Positions 17,062 to 25,798 of a stretch of 64,000 nt of DNA are shown here, one piece after another (the stretch's first letter is position 1; the number at the start of each line of letters is the position of its first letter). The position numbers and the translations under genes were made by a program. The notes beneath the pieces were generated by a model that saw only the letters and a list, made by a program, of their open reading frames with translations, ran no database searches and was not told the origin of the DNA. Origin of the DNA: Psychrobacter fulvigenes (GTDB lineage Bacteria; Pseudomonadota; Gammaproteobacteria; Pseudomonadales; Moraxellaceae); NCBI RefSeq assembly GCF_904846155.1, contig NZ_CAJGZP010000001.1, positions 248,001 through 312,000 of the forward strand, in the 5' to 3' direction.

Positions 17062-18365
17062 ATGAAAATTAATAAAGCGTACAAATTTAGGCTTGAGCCT
17101 AATGCAGAGCAAGAGGTTATCTTAAATAACCTTGTTGGTTCTGCACGTTTTGTTTGGAATCAAATGCTGGCACTCTCATTTGAGATGTTTACTAACAATG
17201 AGTTTATTAATGCAACCAATTTGGTTAATAAAATCATGGATATTAAAGCAAATCCTGAGTTTGCCTTCTTAAGAACCCATGCCAATGCGGTGTCCTTACA
17301 GCAAAAAGTACGTGATTTAGCGTCAGCTTGGTCACGCTTTTTTGACCCTAAAGTTCATGCACGATTGAAAGAGAATAAGAAAAAACCTAAAAAGCCTAAG
17401 TTTTTCAAGCTTGCTGATGGCACAGAAATCCAACTACGCCCACTAATGCCAAGATTTAAACGCAAATCAGATGGGTGTGATTCAATACGCTTGGTACAGT
17501 TTGATAAATATTGCCGTGTTGAAGGCAATCGTGTCAAACTACCGAATGGTGTAGGGTTTGTGAAGTTTAGAAAATCGCAAGACATTCTTGGGATAGTTAA
17601 AAACGTCACCATCAGTAAGAAATCCGGTCATTGGTACGTGTCTTTTGGTACGGAGCATGAGGTTGAAACACCGCACCATCCGTCCAATACCGCCATAGGT
17701 ATTGATTTAGGTGTCAGTAAATTAGTTACCGGCTCAAACGGTCAGTGCTTTAAACCTAAGAGCAGCTTTAAAGCCAATCAAGGCGAACTAGCAAAGCTAC
17801 AGCGCCAATTAAGTCGTAAGGTCTTATTTAGTAATAATTGGAAAAGCAAAACCGTAAAATCCAAAAGCTTCACCATCACATTGCCAATATTCGCCATGAC
17901 TACTTGCATAAAATCAGCACTGACATCAGCAAAAACCACGCCATGATTGTCTGTGAGGATTTAAAAGTAGTTAATATGTCGAGATCTGCAAGCGGGACTC
18001 TTGAAAATAAAGGTCGCAATGTCAAAGCCAAGTCAGGATTGAACAAATCAATTCTTGATCAAGGATGGGGCATGATGATTGATATGATGGATTACAAGCA
18101 ACAATGGCAAGGCGGGTTACTGATTAAAGTAAACCCGCGTTATACAAGCCAAACTTGCTTTAAATGCAAGCATGTTGCAAAAGAAAATAGACGTACCCAA
18201 GCAAAATTTGAGTGCGTTGAATGTGGTTATATTGCGAATGCAGATGTTAATGCAGCTCGTAATATTCTTGCGGCAGGACATGCCGTTTTGTCTGTCGAGG
18301 GAAGATGCAGTAAAGGTCGCCCGTTGAAGCAGAAAACTTGCGACGGTCGTGAGAAAGTCGCCTAA
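17062..18365 (+). pseudogene. tnpB: tnpB (RNA-guided nuclease), single-base frameshift
   Basis: Two overlapping frames (17062-17946 and 17838-18365) together encode a full TnpB of about 434 residues. The join is at GGAAAAGC (17840-17847): one more A would give the continuous SNNWKKQNRKIQKL. The first frame holds the N-terminal domain and RuvC-I (GIDLGVSKLV). The second holds RuvC-II Glu (IVCEDLKVV), the CxxC/CxxC zinc ribbon and the RuvC-III Asp (NADVNAARN). All catalytic residues are present but split. The site is not a classical -1 slippery heptamer, so inactivation or a sequencing error is likelier than programmed shifting. Confidence 0.85.
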
Positions 18366-18447
18366 GAGCTTTTGCTTTTAGAATCCCCCACTTGAGCTTG
18401 TCGAAAGTGGCGGGAGTATGTCAAGGCATGAATACCTGAGCAAGCAA

Positions 18448-18473
18448 AAAGCCGCATAATTATATGCGGCTTT
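18448..18473. terminator. Terminator between the IS element and the csbD-like gene
   Basis: AAAGCCGCATA / TATGCGGCTTT, a symmetrical stem usable on both strands. It lies 39 bases after the csbD-like stop codon and ends that minus-strand transcript. Confidence 0.8.
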
Positions 18474-18511
18474 CTTGATTCTGTATTTATTTGCATAATA
18501 CTACAGATAAA

Positions 18512-18715
18512 TTAGTAATTATTTTCACGACGCCATGTGTCTACTTCACGCTCAGCTTCTTCCTTAGAGTGACCATAACGCTCTTGCACACGGCCGACTA
18601 GCTTATCGCGGCTGCCTTCGACATGTAGTAAGTCATCATCAGTTAAGTCGGCCCATTTTTGTTTTACTGAACCTTTGAGTTGGTTCCAATCACCTTTTAG
18701 AGTATGTTCGTTCAT
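18512..18715 (-). CDS. CsbD-family stress protein
   Basis: 67 aa. The family pattern is complete: LKGDWNQLKGSVKQKWADLTDDDL, then GSRDKLVGRVQERYG and a charged helix at the end. CsbD proteins are small, hydrophilic, four-helix proteins induced by general stress; biochemical role unknown. The ATG at 18715 has AAGGAAT at good spacing. A longer in-frame start at 18781 would add a Lys/Asn-rich leader unlike the family and is rejected. Confidence 0.92.
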   Translation of the reverse strand: MNEHTLKGDWNQLKGSVKQKWADLTDDDLLHVEGSRDKLVGRVQERYGHSKEEAEREVDTWRRENNY

Positions 18716-19016
18716 TATTAGATTCCTTTTTTGATTTTTGGATTCATTATTGAGACATTTATTCCATCTGTCTTTTTTCATACTTCAGTCAGCAGTTATG
18801 CATCTAAACCAACCAACTGGTGCTATCTAATATAGGTAGATTGAGCAATGATGTCTGTATAGGCAATGTTGGAAGTGTTGCTTAATTATGGTTATCTGCA
18901 GGTCTGTGTTATGGATACCGTAGTTATGTATTGAATCATCTAGATTGTGCATGTACTACGTAAAACGAGTAACGAATGAGAGGGATTAGTTTCAAAAAAG
19001 ATAGAGAGTATGACGC

Positions 19017-20342
19017 TTATTTATTGACTCCGACAAAATCAAAATCGACTGGCGATGTCTCGCCTTGTAGCAATAAACTAATAGCCTTTGCTGAACCGCA
19101 AGCATGCGTCCAGCCAAGCGTACCATGACCAGTATTGAGCCATAAATTATCAAAACTGGCATTCGTATTTTGACTGCCATGACGGACTTGACCTTTATGC
19201 GCGCGTCCTATTAACGGTACGTTTGATGGGGTCATCGGTCGCAGCCCTGTCCAATATTGCACAGAATTAGCAATGATACCTTTCGGGAATAGCTGCTGTA
19301 CACGGCGAGTGATGGCTTCACAGCGTGTGCTATTCAAATCCAAATTATAACCATTGAATTCTGCTGTGCCAGCAACGCGTAATTTATCGCCAAGGCGTGA
19401 GGTGACCAGCTTGAACTCATCATCAATAAGACTGACGAATGGTGCTAGATGCGGAGCACGCGGATTGATTTGATAAGTGGCCGAGTAGCCTTTGGCAGGG
19501 AAGATCGGTAGATGAATATTAAGCGGCTTCATTAATGCAACGCTATGGCTGCCAAGTGCTAGTACATGGCTGTCTGCACTAAAGGTTTGCGCGTTTTCAC
19601 CCTTGGGACGGATAGTCATGCTATGAATATGCGGATGGGTAGAGTGGGCGTCAGCGTTTAACGCCAAAACTTCCGTATCGTATAAGAACTGCACGCCAGC
19701 TTCAATGCAGCGTTCAGCTAGGCGCTGAGTGAATAGATGCGCATTACCTGACTCATCACGGCTGGTATAAGTAGCGCCTTTGAGCTTGTGGGCAATAGGA
19801 TAGAGCGCTGGCTCTAAACTGACTGCATTATTAATATCAATGACATGACGTTCGCAGCCTAGCGCCTGCATACGCTGTGTTGGTGCAATGGCGGCATCAA
19901 ACTCAGCTTGATCGGTATAAAAGTGCATAATACCGCGTGTTTGCTGCTCGTAATCAATACCGATATCAGCACGCAGCTGCTGCAAGGCATCTCTAGAATA
20001 TAAGCCCAAACGTACCATTTGCACCAAATTGGCATCAGCTCGTTCTGCTCGGCACTCTTGCAAGAATTGCATCGCCCATCTGAGCTGCGCCTTGTCAGCT
20101 CGCAGACGATATAGTAGCGGAGCGTCTTCTTTAAACAGCCATTTGAGCGCTTTCATTGGGGTAGCAGGATTGGCCCAAGGGGTCGCATGGGAGACGGATA
20201 TCTGCCCGCCATTGGCAAACGAGGTTTGCATTCCCGCTGCTGATTCACGCTCAATGACAGTCACATCATAGCCTGCTTGCTGAAGATACCAGGCGCTGGT
20301 CACACCCACTACGCCTGCTCCGAGTACCGCAATATGTGTCAT
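19017..20342 (-). CDS. dadA: D-amino-acid dehydrogenase
   Basis: 441 aa FAD enzyme that oxidises D-alanine and other D-amino acids, feeding electrons to the respiratory chain. The FAD motif GAGVVGVTSAWYL begins at residue 8. ANGGQISVSHATPWANP and YWTGLRPMTPSNVPLIGR are DadA signatures, and the end (TGHGTLGWTHACGSAKAISLLLQG) is the second FAD contact. An in-frame insert (HGSQNTNASFDN) lies before the last motif. No alanine racemase (dadX) is adjacent. ygfZ lies 64 bases upstream on the same strand and may share a transcript. Confidence 0.93.
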   Translation of the reverse strand: MTHIAVLGAGVVGVTSAWYLQQAGYDVTVIERESAAGMQTSFANGGQISVSHATPWANPATPMKALKWLFKEDAPLLYRLRADKAQLRWAMQFLQECRAERADANLVQMVRLGLYSRDALQQLRADIGIDYEQQTRGIMHFYTDQAEFDAAIAPTQRMQALGCERHVIDINNAVSLEPALYPIAHKLKGATYTSRDESGNAHLFTQRLAERCIEAGVQFLYDTEVLALNADAHSTHPHIHSMTIRPKGENAQTFSADSHVLALGSHSVALMKPLNIHLPIFPAKGYSATYQINPRAPHLAPFVSLIDDEFKLVTSRLGDKLRVAGTAEFNGYNLDLNSTRCEAITRRVQQLFPKGIIANSVQYWTGLRPMTPSNVPLIGRAHKGQVRHGSQNTNASFDNLWLNTGHGTLGWTHACGSAKAISLLLQGETSPVDFDFVGVNK

Positions 20343-20406
20343 GAGTAAAATCTCTTAGTGGCTGTTTTAGCTGCTTATTTGACGCTTGATTGCGGTTTGA
20401 ACACAG

Positions 20407-21159
20407 CTATTGCGGACGCGCGATATCAGCTTGCAATGCTTTTGGTAACTCTAATAGAGTCAGGTCGCTATCATCGAGATGTGCTGGGCGTGCAACTACC
20501 AAGGCTTCAAAACCGTCGGCAGTAGCAATCGCATTGACCACTTGAATTTTATCAAGCTTGTCACCTGCTGCCGGGACATCACCCGTTCCTTTTACATAAT
20601 GCAAAAATGCTTTGGGCGCCGCTTTAAAGTAAATGCGAGCGATGACTTCTTGACCGAGATAGCAGCCTTTGTCATAGTCCATACCGCCGCGCTGGTGCAG
20701 ACGCAGCTCTTGCGGCTGAAACTGACCTTGAGTTGCCGCTACTATCCAATAGTTACCCGTGGCGATGCTACTCTGCATCCAAGCTTGGGTATTCTCTGCC
20801 GTATTATGCTCATCTTTATGACTAAAGGTCGGCTCATCAGCAATCACGCAAGGATAGATTGGCGTTGGCGTGCTGGTCTCAAACTTAAAAAAAGCACCGT
20901 ATTTCTTTAAATGTGCTTGGAGAGATTCAACACAGTCGCTACTGACGACCAAGTCGAATTGATTTTCGTCTTGCTTTTTTATCCAAAGGCCAAAATCAAT
21001 CCGCCCTTTTAGGTTACTAAGTGCGGTCGGTTGATAGCTGAGCCCGATTTTGGTTACGTTAGTTGTGATCTGACCTTGTAAGAATTTTTCGGCATCCTCG
21101 CCTTGTAAGGTTAATTGTGCAAATTGCGGCAATACAGATACGTTTGAAGATTGACTCAT
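20407..21159 (-). CDS. ygfZ: YgfZ/CAF17-family folate-binding protein
   Basis: 250 aa. The signature KGCYLGQE (DYDKGCYLGQEVIAR) is intact, including its conserved Cys. GEDAEKFLQGQITTNV near the N-terminus fits the family fold, which is related to the GcvT aminomethyltransferase. The family supports assembly or repair of certain Fe-S enzymes using folate. Shorter than E. coli YgfZ (about 326 aa). Same strand as dadA, with a gap of 64 bases. Confidence 0.9.
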   Translation of the reverse strand: MSQSSNVSVLPQFAQLTLQGEDAEKFLQGQITTNVTKIGLSYQPTALSNLKGRIDFGLWIKKQDENQFDLVVSSDCVESLQAHLKKYGAFFKFETSTPTPIYPCVIADEPTFSHKDEHNTAENTQAWMQSSIATGNYWIVAATQGQFQPQELRLHQRGGMDYDKGCYLGQEVIARIYFKAAPKAFLHYVKGTGDVPAAGDKLDKIQVVNAIATADGFEALVVARPAHLDDSDLTLLELPKALQADIARPQ

Positions 21160-21359
21160 GGTTATTATCCTTCATTATTATATGGATTTAGTTGGATGTA
21201 CTCTGTTTTATGGTTCGTATGTCGTCTATTAGAATCGAAATAGGGAGCACAATAAAGATTGCGCTTAGGTCATATTCAAAGACCAGTATATCGAAGATGA
21301 ATGACTACAAAGTAGAGTAACACAAAAAACAGATGCATAAAAAAATGCCATACATGTGT

Positions 21360-21383
21360 TGTAGATTGGGCGCAGCGCCTACA
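21360..21383. repeat. REP-like palindrome
   Basis: TGTAG...GGGCGCAGCGCC...CTACA: outer arms TGTAG / CTACA and inner GGCGC / GCGCC. It resembles in layout the palindrome at 62972-62988, which is also followed by CTACA. Widespread bacterial REP-type sequences share the form GGGC...GCCC with TACA. Confidence 0.45.
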
Positions 21384-21398
21384 TTTCAAGCGTGCAAA

Positions 21399-21428
21399 TT
21401 GGTTAAAGTCAGCGACTTGGGGTACAAT
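21399..21428 (+). promoter_or_regulatory. Probable promoter of the PhnA-family gene
   Basis: TTGGTT (21399-21404), 18-base spacer, TACAAT (21423-21428), 45 bases before the start codon. The rest of the 313-base gap upstream holds only the palindrome at 21360-21383 and the divergent ygfZ promoter region. Confidence 0.5.
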
Positions 21429-21472
21429 AATGATCTACTACAACCCTTATTTTGACGGCTATCGAGGAAATT

Positions 21473-21829
21473 ATGAGCTTACCCAATTGTCCAAAATGTG
21501 ATGCTGAATATACTTATGAAGATGGTGCCTTACTAGTGTGCCCGATGTGCGCTCATGAATGGACGGCTGCTGAAGCTGATGCTGCCGAGGCTCAAGCTGA
21601 GGAAGACAGCATCATTCGTGATGCGGTAGGGAATGAGCTGCAAGATGGTGACGCGGTGACGGTCATTCGCGACTTAAAGGTCAAAGGCTCATCAAACTCT
21701 ATCAAGGTTGGCACCAAAGTGAGAAGCATCCGCCTGCTTGATAATCCTGTAGATGGACATGATATCGACTGCAAGGTTGATGGCTTTGGGCAGATGAAGC
21801 TTAAATCTTCAGTGGTAAAAAAGGCTTAG
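21473..21829 (+). CDS. PhnA-family (YjdM) zinc-ribbon protein
   Basis: 118 aa. The N-terminal zinc ribbon has CPKC and CPMC pairs ([29 protein letters not shown]), followed by an acidic linker and the C-terminal PhnA domain ([18 protein letters not shown]... [19 protein letters not shown]). Despite the name, the family is not needed for phosphonate use in general and its role is unsettled. GAGGAAATT before the ATG at 21473 decides the start over an in-frame codon at 21452. Confidence 0.93.
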   Translation: MSLPNCPKCDAEYTYEDGALLVCPMCAHEWTAAEADAAEAQAEEDSIIRDAVGNELQDGDAVTVIRDLKVKGSSNSIKVGTKVRSIRLLDNPVDGHDIDCKVDGFGQMKLKSSVVKKA

Positions 21830-21837
21830 CGCAGACA

Positions 21838-23829
21838 CTAAACTTTAGGCCAGTGTATTTTGCTAAGCTCGTCCAATAGCGCGGGCTTTCTAGGATATTC
21901 ACTGAACCGCCTTTGCCATTCTTTGACCAAAGGTTTCCACATAGTAGTCGCTGCCGGCAGGGCAGCCAACATACGCTGAATGTCCCCCGCCAGCTCTTTG
22001 TATTCTTTGCGTCCGTTTACCTGTTCTATTCGTTGCGTCCATTGCTGTTTATAAAAGTCGATAAGCCAAGCAGCATCGGCCGCAATGATTTGATCTTGAT
22101 AGTCTTTAAGCAAACTGGCATGAGGATAGGATTTGAGCAGCTCAATCAAAGCTTTGGTATCGGCTTCTAAGCTATAAGTCTGTGCTAATAAAAATAGCTC
22201 AAAGCCGCCAACTTGAAAGGAATGTGTTGGTTGCGGATTATGTCTTTGAATTAAGCGTCTAAGACGGTCTTGTTGGGCACTGATAACCGTTTGCCATTCA
22301 TCAGGTGGATAGCTGTCTCGCCATTTTTTATAGTAATACTCATCAATTTTTCTCAATCCATCAAAAGCCAGCGATTTACAATTTTGACGGATAATCTCTG
22401 TCATATCTGTTTGCACAGGCAAGTCACCTGCCTGCAAGATAACATTAACCAACTGCTTTTGCCACTTGATTACCGTACCTGTGTGACCTTCTTCTTTAGC
22501 GATATCGATACCTTGAGAAATCAAACGCACGGCAAGATTGACTTCACCCAAGCTTAACGCTTTATCTATTAGTAAACCGCGAATCTTAGGTAGGTAGGCA
22601 AACTCACTCAACACTTCACTAATTTGTCCATTAGCGATAAGCTGATTAGCTACCAAATCACTATTTTGTAAATGGTTCAATAAAGCAATCTTTAGCGTCA
22701 CTAGGCTCTCAAGTTGATAATCGCCGTACCTTGAGAGCTTTTCCACCTCGATATGCCCGTTTAGAAGTGCCAGAGCAGCGTACCAATCCTGCTTGGCAAT
22801 CAATAAATCAAAGCCTACCCGTTCAGGCTGATAGCTAGAATCTGTCTCATAAATATTATCCATTTGCCAATCATCGACTTGCTGGCGCACCTCTGTCAGT
22901 AGCTCTTTATGCAAATTTGTCTGATACAGAATTAAGGCACCGCTCCAACTGGGATGGTAGTCTTGAGCTTGCTCATTTTCAGCAATACCAAAAACCAGCT
23001 GACCGAATTTGGCAAATCCTACATAAAAGCCTTCAGAGATATCCCTCTCTGGATACTCTTCATTGACATCTATTAACCTCCCAAGCCAATATAAGACACA
23101 AGCGACTTGATACTGAAGCTGGTTATCAAACTGGTCAAATATTTGCTCAAATTTGACGCTCTCGTCACGAAAGTCACTCTCACTAGCATAGTAATCGTCG
23201 TAGTCGTCATAATATCTATTATCGATATCTAAGATAGCATCAACTTGCCGATGCATAGATTGCAGCACTTTGGGGTCGCGTAACGCACTATTATCCTCTT
23301 CAGGAGCTTTTTCTTTATAGCGGCTTGCCCAGATGACTAGCTCATCTAATAGGTGAGGATGGTGCAGTAAGCATTGTTGGATAAACTCTTGCAATGCTGG
23401 CTTGTCCAAAGATTGTAATAGTGCTTCGCTATCTATCACTGGGTTGGTATTCACTATGGCGTCTTCTATAATGGCATTTTCTTCTAGAATTGCTTCACCA
23501 CTTTTAAGCTGCTCACGAATACGCAGCAATACGGCAACCAAGTGCTTGCAATAGTCATCATAAGCATCGCCATAAGGACACTGGCAAGATAGGCTATCGA
23601 TGGTCATATCACCATCGGGCATCTGCGTCAGCGTGACTTGCACAGGGTAGCGCTGAGAACCATAAACTATAGCTGACCATTGTTGCCGTTTATTGACTGT
23701 AATAGCATCAGATGCGAGTTTTTGTCCAATCAACTGCCTGACCGCGCCTGAATTTTTATAGTTGATACCGCGCTCAATGATGGTGGGTGAAAATAAGCGC
23801 TCAAAGCGTGAAAGTTTTCCTAAAGCCAT
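21838..23829 (-). CDS. SWIM zinc-finger protein
   Basis: 663 aa. The SWIM motif CxC-xn-CxH is seen at CQCPYGDAYDDYCKHLVAVLL near residue 85. The rest is a long helical region with TPR/HEAT-like character and no nuclease motifs. SWIM domains bind nucleic acid or protein; such large proteins sometimes accompany helicase genes, but none is adjacent. A GTG at 23835 is in frame, but AAGGAG lies 6 bases before the ATG at 23829, so that start is chosen. The stop codon is 9 bases from that of the convergent PhnA-family gene. Confidence 0.82.
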   Translation of the reverse strand: MALGKLSRFERLFSPTIIERGINYKNSGAVRQLIGQKLASDAITVNKRQQWSAIVYGSQRYPVQVTLTQMPDGDMTIDSLSCQCPYGDAYDDYCKHLVAVLLRIREQLKSGEAILEENAIIEDAIVNTNPVIDSEALLQSLDKPALQEFIQQCLLHHPHLLDELVIWASRYKEKAPEEDNSALRDPKVLQSMHRQVDAILDIDNRYYDDYDDYYASESDFRDESVKFEQIFDQFDNQLQYQVACVLYWLGRLIDVNEEYPERDISEGFYVGFAKFGQLVFGIAENEQAQDYHPSWSGALILYQTNLHKELLTEVRQQVDDWQMDNIYETDSSYQPERVGFDLLIAKQDWYAALALLNGHIEVEKLSRYGDYQLESLVTLKIALLNHLQNSDLVANQLIANGQISEVLSEFAYLPKIRGLLIDKALSLGEVNLAVRLISQGIDIAKEEGHTGTVIKWQKQLVNVILQAGDLPVQTDMTEIIRQNCKSLAFDGLRKIDEYYYKKWRDSYPPDEWQTVISAQQDRLRRLIQRHNPQPTHSFQVGGFELFLLAQTYSLEADTKALIELLKSYPHASLLKDYQDQIIAADAAWLIDFYKQQWTQRIEQVNGRKEYKELAGDIQRMLAALPAATTMWKPLVKEWQRRFSEYPRKPALLDELSKIHWPKV

Positions 23830-23892
23830 GATCACTCCTTCGTTAACTTATTTATTTGACGTTAAAGGTTCAGCTTAATTACCAAGTACGTC

Positions 23893-24039
23893 CTAATCAA
23901 GCATTTTACCGAACTTTAGCAGCCGTGAAGTGATTGAGCCTTTGGTACGTTGGTGACGCTCGACCAGTACAGCGATGGCGTCGCCGTTATCAAAAGCCTT
24001 TAACAGCTGCTGATCTTCTTCATAGACTTTATACGTCAC
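23893..24039 (-). CDS. Small unrecognised protein overlapping the end of cydC
   Basis: 48 codons from a GTG at 24037-24039 to TAG at 23893-23895, overlapping the cydC stop by 11 bases, which suggests translational coupling. The peptide is charged and compact (start TYKVYEEDQQLLKAF, end TKGSITSRLLKFGKMLD). The section AVLVERHQRTKGSITSRL resembles the ERHGRTxGAIxxRL helix-turn-helix-like tail common in bacterial proteins. GAGAG lies upstream at a wide spacing. It might be a real small gene or the remnant of a larger one. Confidence 0.5.
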   Translation of the reverse strand: MTYKVYEEDQQLLKAFDNGDAIAVLVERHQRTKGSITSRLLKFGKMLD

Positions 24040-25798
24040 TAGTAAATACACTCTCATCAAGCGTTAACGATTCGCAGTGCCCCATATCCCATTCGTGGTG
24101 GCTAACGATGATTAATAAGTCATCTTTTTGATGCGTACGCACATTTTGCCAAACCTGTGCACGAGTTTGAGCATCAAGACCCGCAAATGGCTCATCAAGT
24201 AAGAGCACTCTGCGAGGTTTTAATAATAATCTTGCCAGCGCTATACGCCTTGCTTGACCACCAGATACTGCCGCGCCATATTCGCCAAGCGGTGTGGCAA
24301 GCCCCTGCGGCTGCGCTTGTAACCACTGCGATAGACCGACCTTGTTTAAAGCAGCAAGTAACTCAGCATCACTGGCATCTGCTTTTCCCAAATGCAGATT
24401 AGCTGCCAAGCTTTGATCAAAGATATCAAGATGCTGACCTAAATAGCCGAGCTGATCACGCCAGTCGTAATCATGCCAAGCGGCACCATTTAAAGTCACC
24501 TCACCTTTTAATAGTGACAGCTCACCTGCCAGCATTTGCAATAACGTCGATTTGCCGCAACCTGAAGGGCCACGAATGATGAGCGGCGTTCCCGATTTTA
24601 TGGTGACGCTCACATCTTGCGCGCCTACTAAGGCTTTTGGTATTTTTGCATAGACACCGCGTAACTCTGCGGTAAGTGCATTCGTAGGCAGTGCTAATAA
24701 GGGTTTGGGTGTTTGTAATTTAACAGCTTCTCTTTTCACGCTGTCTTTTGCTAGATTATCGTCATCAGCCTGCTGATTTAGCAAAGTATTTAAGCGATTT
24801 TTGGCAGCGATACTACTACCCAGTGAAAGATAGTGCTGACCTAAAGGCGCGACAATCTCTTGAATACCAAGCAGTCCTAGTGTCACTGCCAGTATTAATG
24901 GCACATTGATAGAAGCACTACCATCCAAGGTAGCAACAGCAAACAACACCACCAAAATACTTAAATAAAATAACCATTGAATCCCCAAGATATAGCCAGA
25001 GCGCTGTTTTTGGGTTTGCCATTCTAAATGCTGTAACGCCTTATCTTGAGCTATATAGTCTTGGGTTTGCGCGCGCCATTGTTGCCAAAGAAGTAGCTGG
25101 GTAATAATCGCTAAAGGAGCGAGGAGTTTATGTCGGCGGGCTTCCGATACTTCGGCCAATCGCTTTGCTTGTCCAACACCCAAATAAGTACATAGTAGCG
25201 GCAATAGCAGGGTAAAAGCGAGCAATGTATAAATAACCAGCTTGAGCATGGTGCTGATAGGCAACACAAAACCGATAAACACCGCCAGTAGCAGCACTGT
25301 TAGGGTGCTAATCAGCCAAGGGGAGATGACGCGCAATATAAACTCATCGAGCTTATCGATATCGCTGACCAGCCTGTGCATATATTGAGAGGCGTGCAGA
25401 GCGTGCCGCTGCTGCAATAAAGGCAGGGCAGCTAAGCGATTAAAAAACCTCAACCTGAGCGTCTTTAATAAATCAAATACGGCATGATGCGAGACCATCA
25501 GCTCACCATAGCGACTCGCGGTCCGCGCCATGGCTAGCATACGTATGATGCCAGCGGGCACCATGTAGTTAAAGGCGTGTGAGCCAACAGCCAGCATGCC
25601 AGCCAAGGCAGCACCAGTAATAAACCAACCTGATATCATCAGCAGCGCAATGATTGAGATGGCAAATATTAACCCGAGCAGCCATGAGATGAGCCATAAA
25701 TCAAACGAGGGCTTGAACATATCGCGTAAGCGAAAGGCTGGTGCATTGCTATCTACAGGCTGATAGTCAGACTGATGAGGTGAGATGTTTTTACTCAT
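24029..25798 (-). CDS. cydC: Heterodimeric thiol-reductant ABC exporter, CydC subunit
   Basis: 589 aa: six membrane segments in the first 320 residues, then an ATPase domain with Walker A GPSGCGKSTLLQ, signature SGGQARRIALARLL and Walker B RVLLLDEPFAGLD. With CydD it exports cysteine/glutathione to the periplasm, which is needed to assemble cytochrome bd. Its start overlaps the cydD stop by 4 bases, so the two are translated together. The cydABX genes diverge nearby. Confidence 0.95.
   Translation of the reverse strand: MSKNISPHQSDYQPVDSNAPAFRLRDMFKPSFDLWLISWLLGLIFAISIIALLMISGWFITGAALAGMLAVGSHAFNYMVPAGIIRMLAMARTASRYGELMVSHHAVFDLLKTLRLRFFNRLAALPLLQQRHALHASQYMHRLVSDIDKLDEFILRVISPWLISTLTVLLLAVFIGFVLPISTMLKLVIYTLLAFTLLLPLLCTYLGVGQAKRLAEVSEARRHKLLAPLAIITQLLLWQQWRAQTQDYIAQDKALQHLEWQTQKQRSGYILGIQWLFYLSILVVLFAVATLDGSASINVPLILAVTLGLLGIQEIVAPLGQHYLSLGSSIAAKNRLNTLLNQQADDDNLAKDSVKREAVKLQTPKPLLALPTNALTAELRGVYAKIPKALVGAQDVSVTIKSGTPLIIRGPSGCGKSTLLQMLAGELSLLKGEVTLNGAAWHDYDWRDQLGYLGQHLDIFDQSLAANLHLGKADASDAELLAALNKVGLSQWLQAQPQGLATPLGEYGAAVSGGQARRIALARLLLKPRRVLLLDEPFAGLDAQTRAQVWQNVRTHQKDDLLIIVSHHEWDMGHCESLTLDESVFTSDV

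Larger units (their letters stand above)
16525..18424. mobile_element. IS200/IS605-family element, IS605 group (divergent tnpA and tnpB)
   Basis: tnpA (minus) and tnpB (plus) diverge from an 83-base gap, the IS605 arrangement. Subterminal hairpins mark both ends: CTCCACCC (16541-16548) / GGGTGGAG (16556-16563) on the left, and CCCCCACTT...AAAGTGGCGGG (18385-18413) on the right, followed by GTATGTCAA. The family moves as single-stranded circles and has no terminal inverted repeats or target duplication, so the ends are approximate. It sits immediately downstream of the CsrB-like RNA terminator. tnpB is frameshifted. Confidence 0.8.

Noticed and set aside
17838..17850. Programmed -1 frameshifting in tnpB
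   Set aside because: The local sequence TGG AAA AGC does not allow good re-pairing in the -1 frame, unlike an A AAA AAG site; simple loss of one A explains it better.
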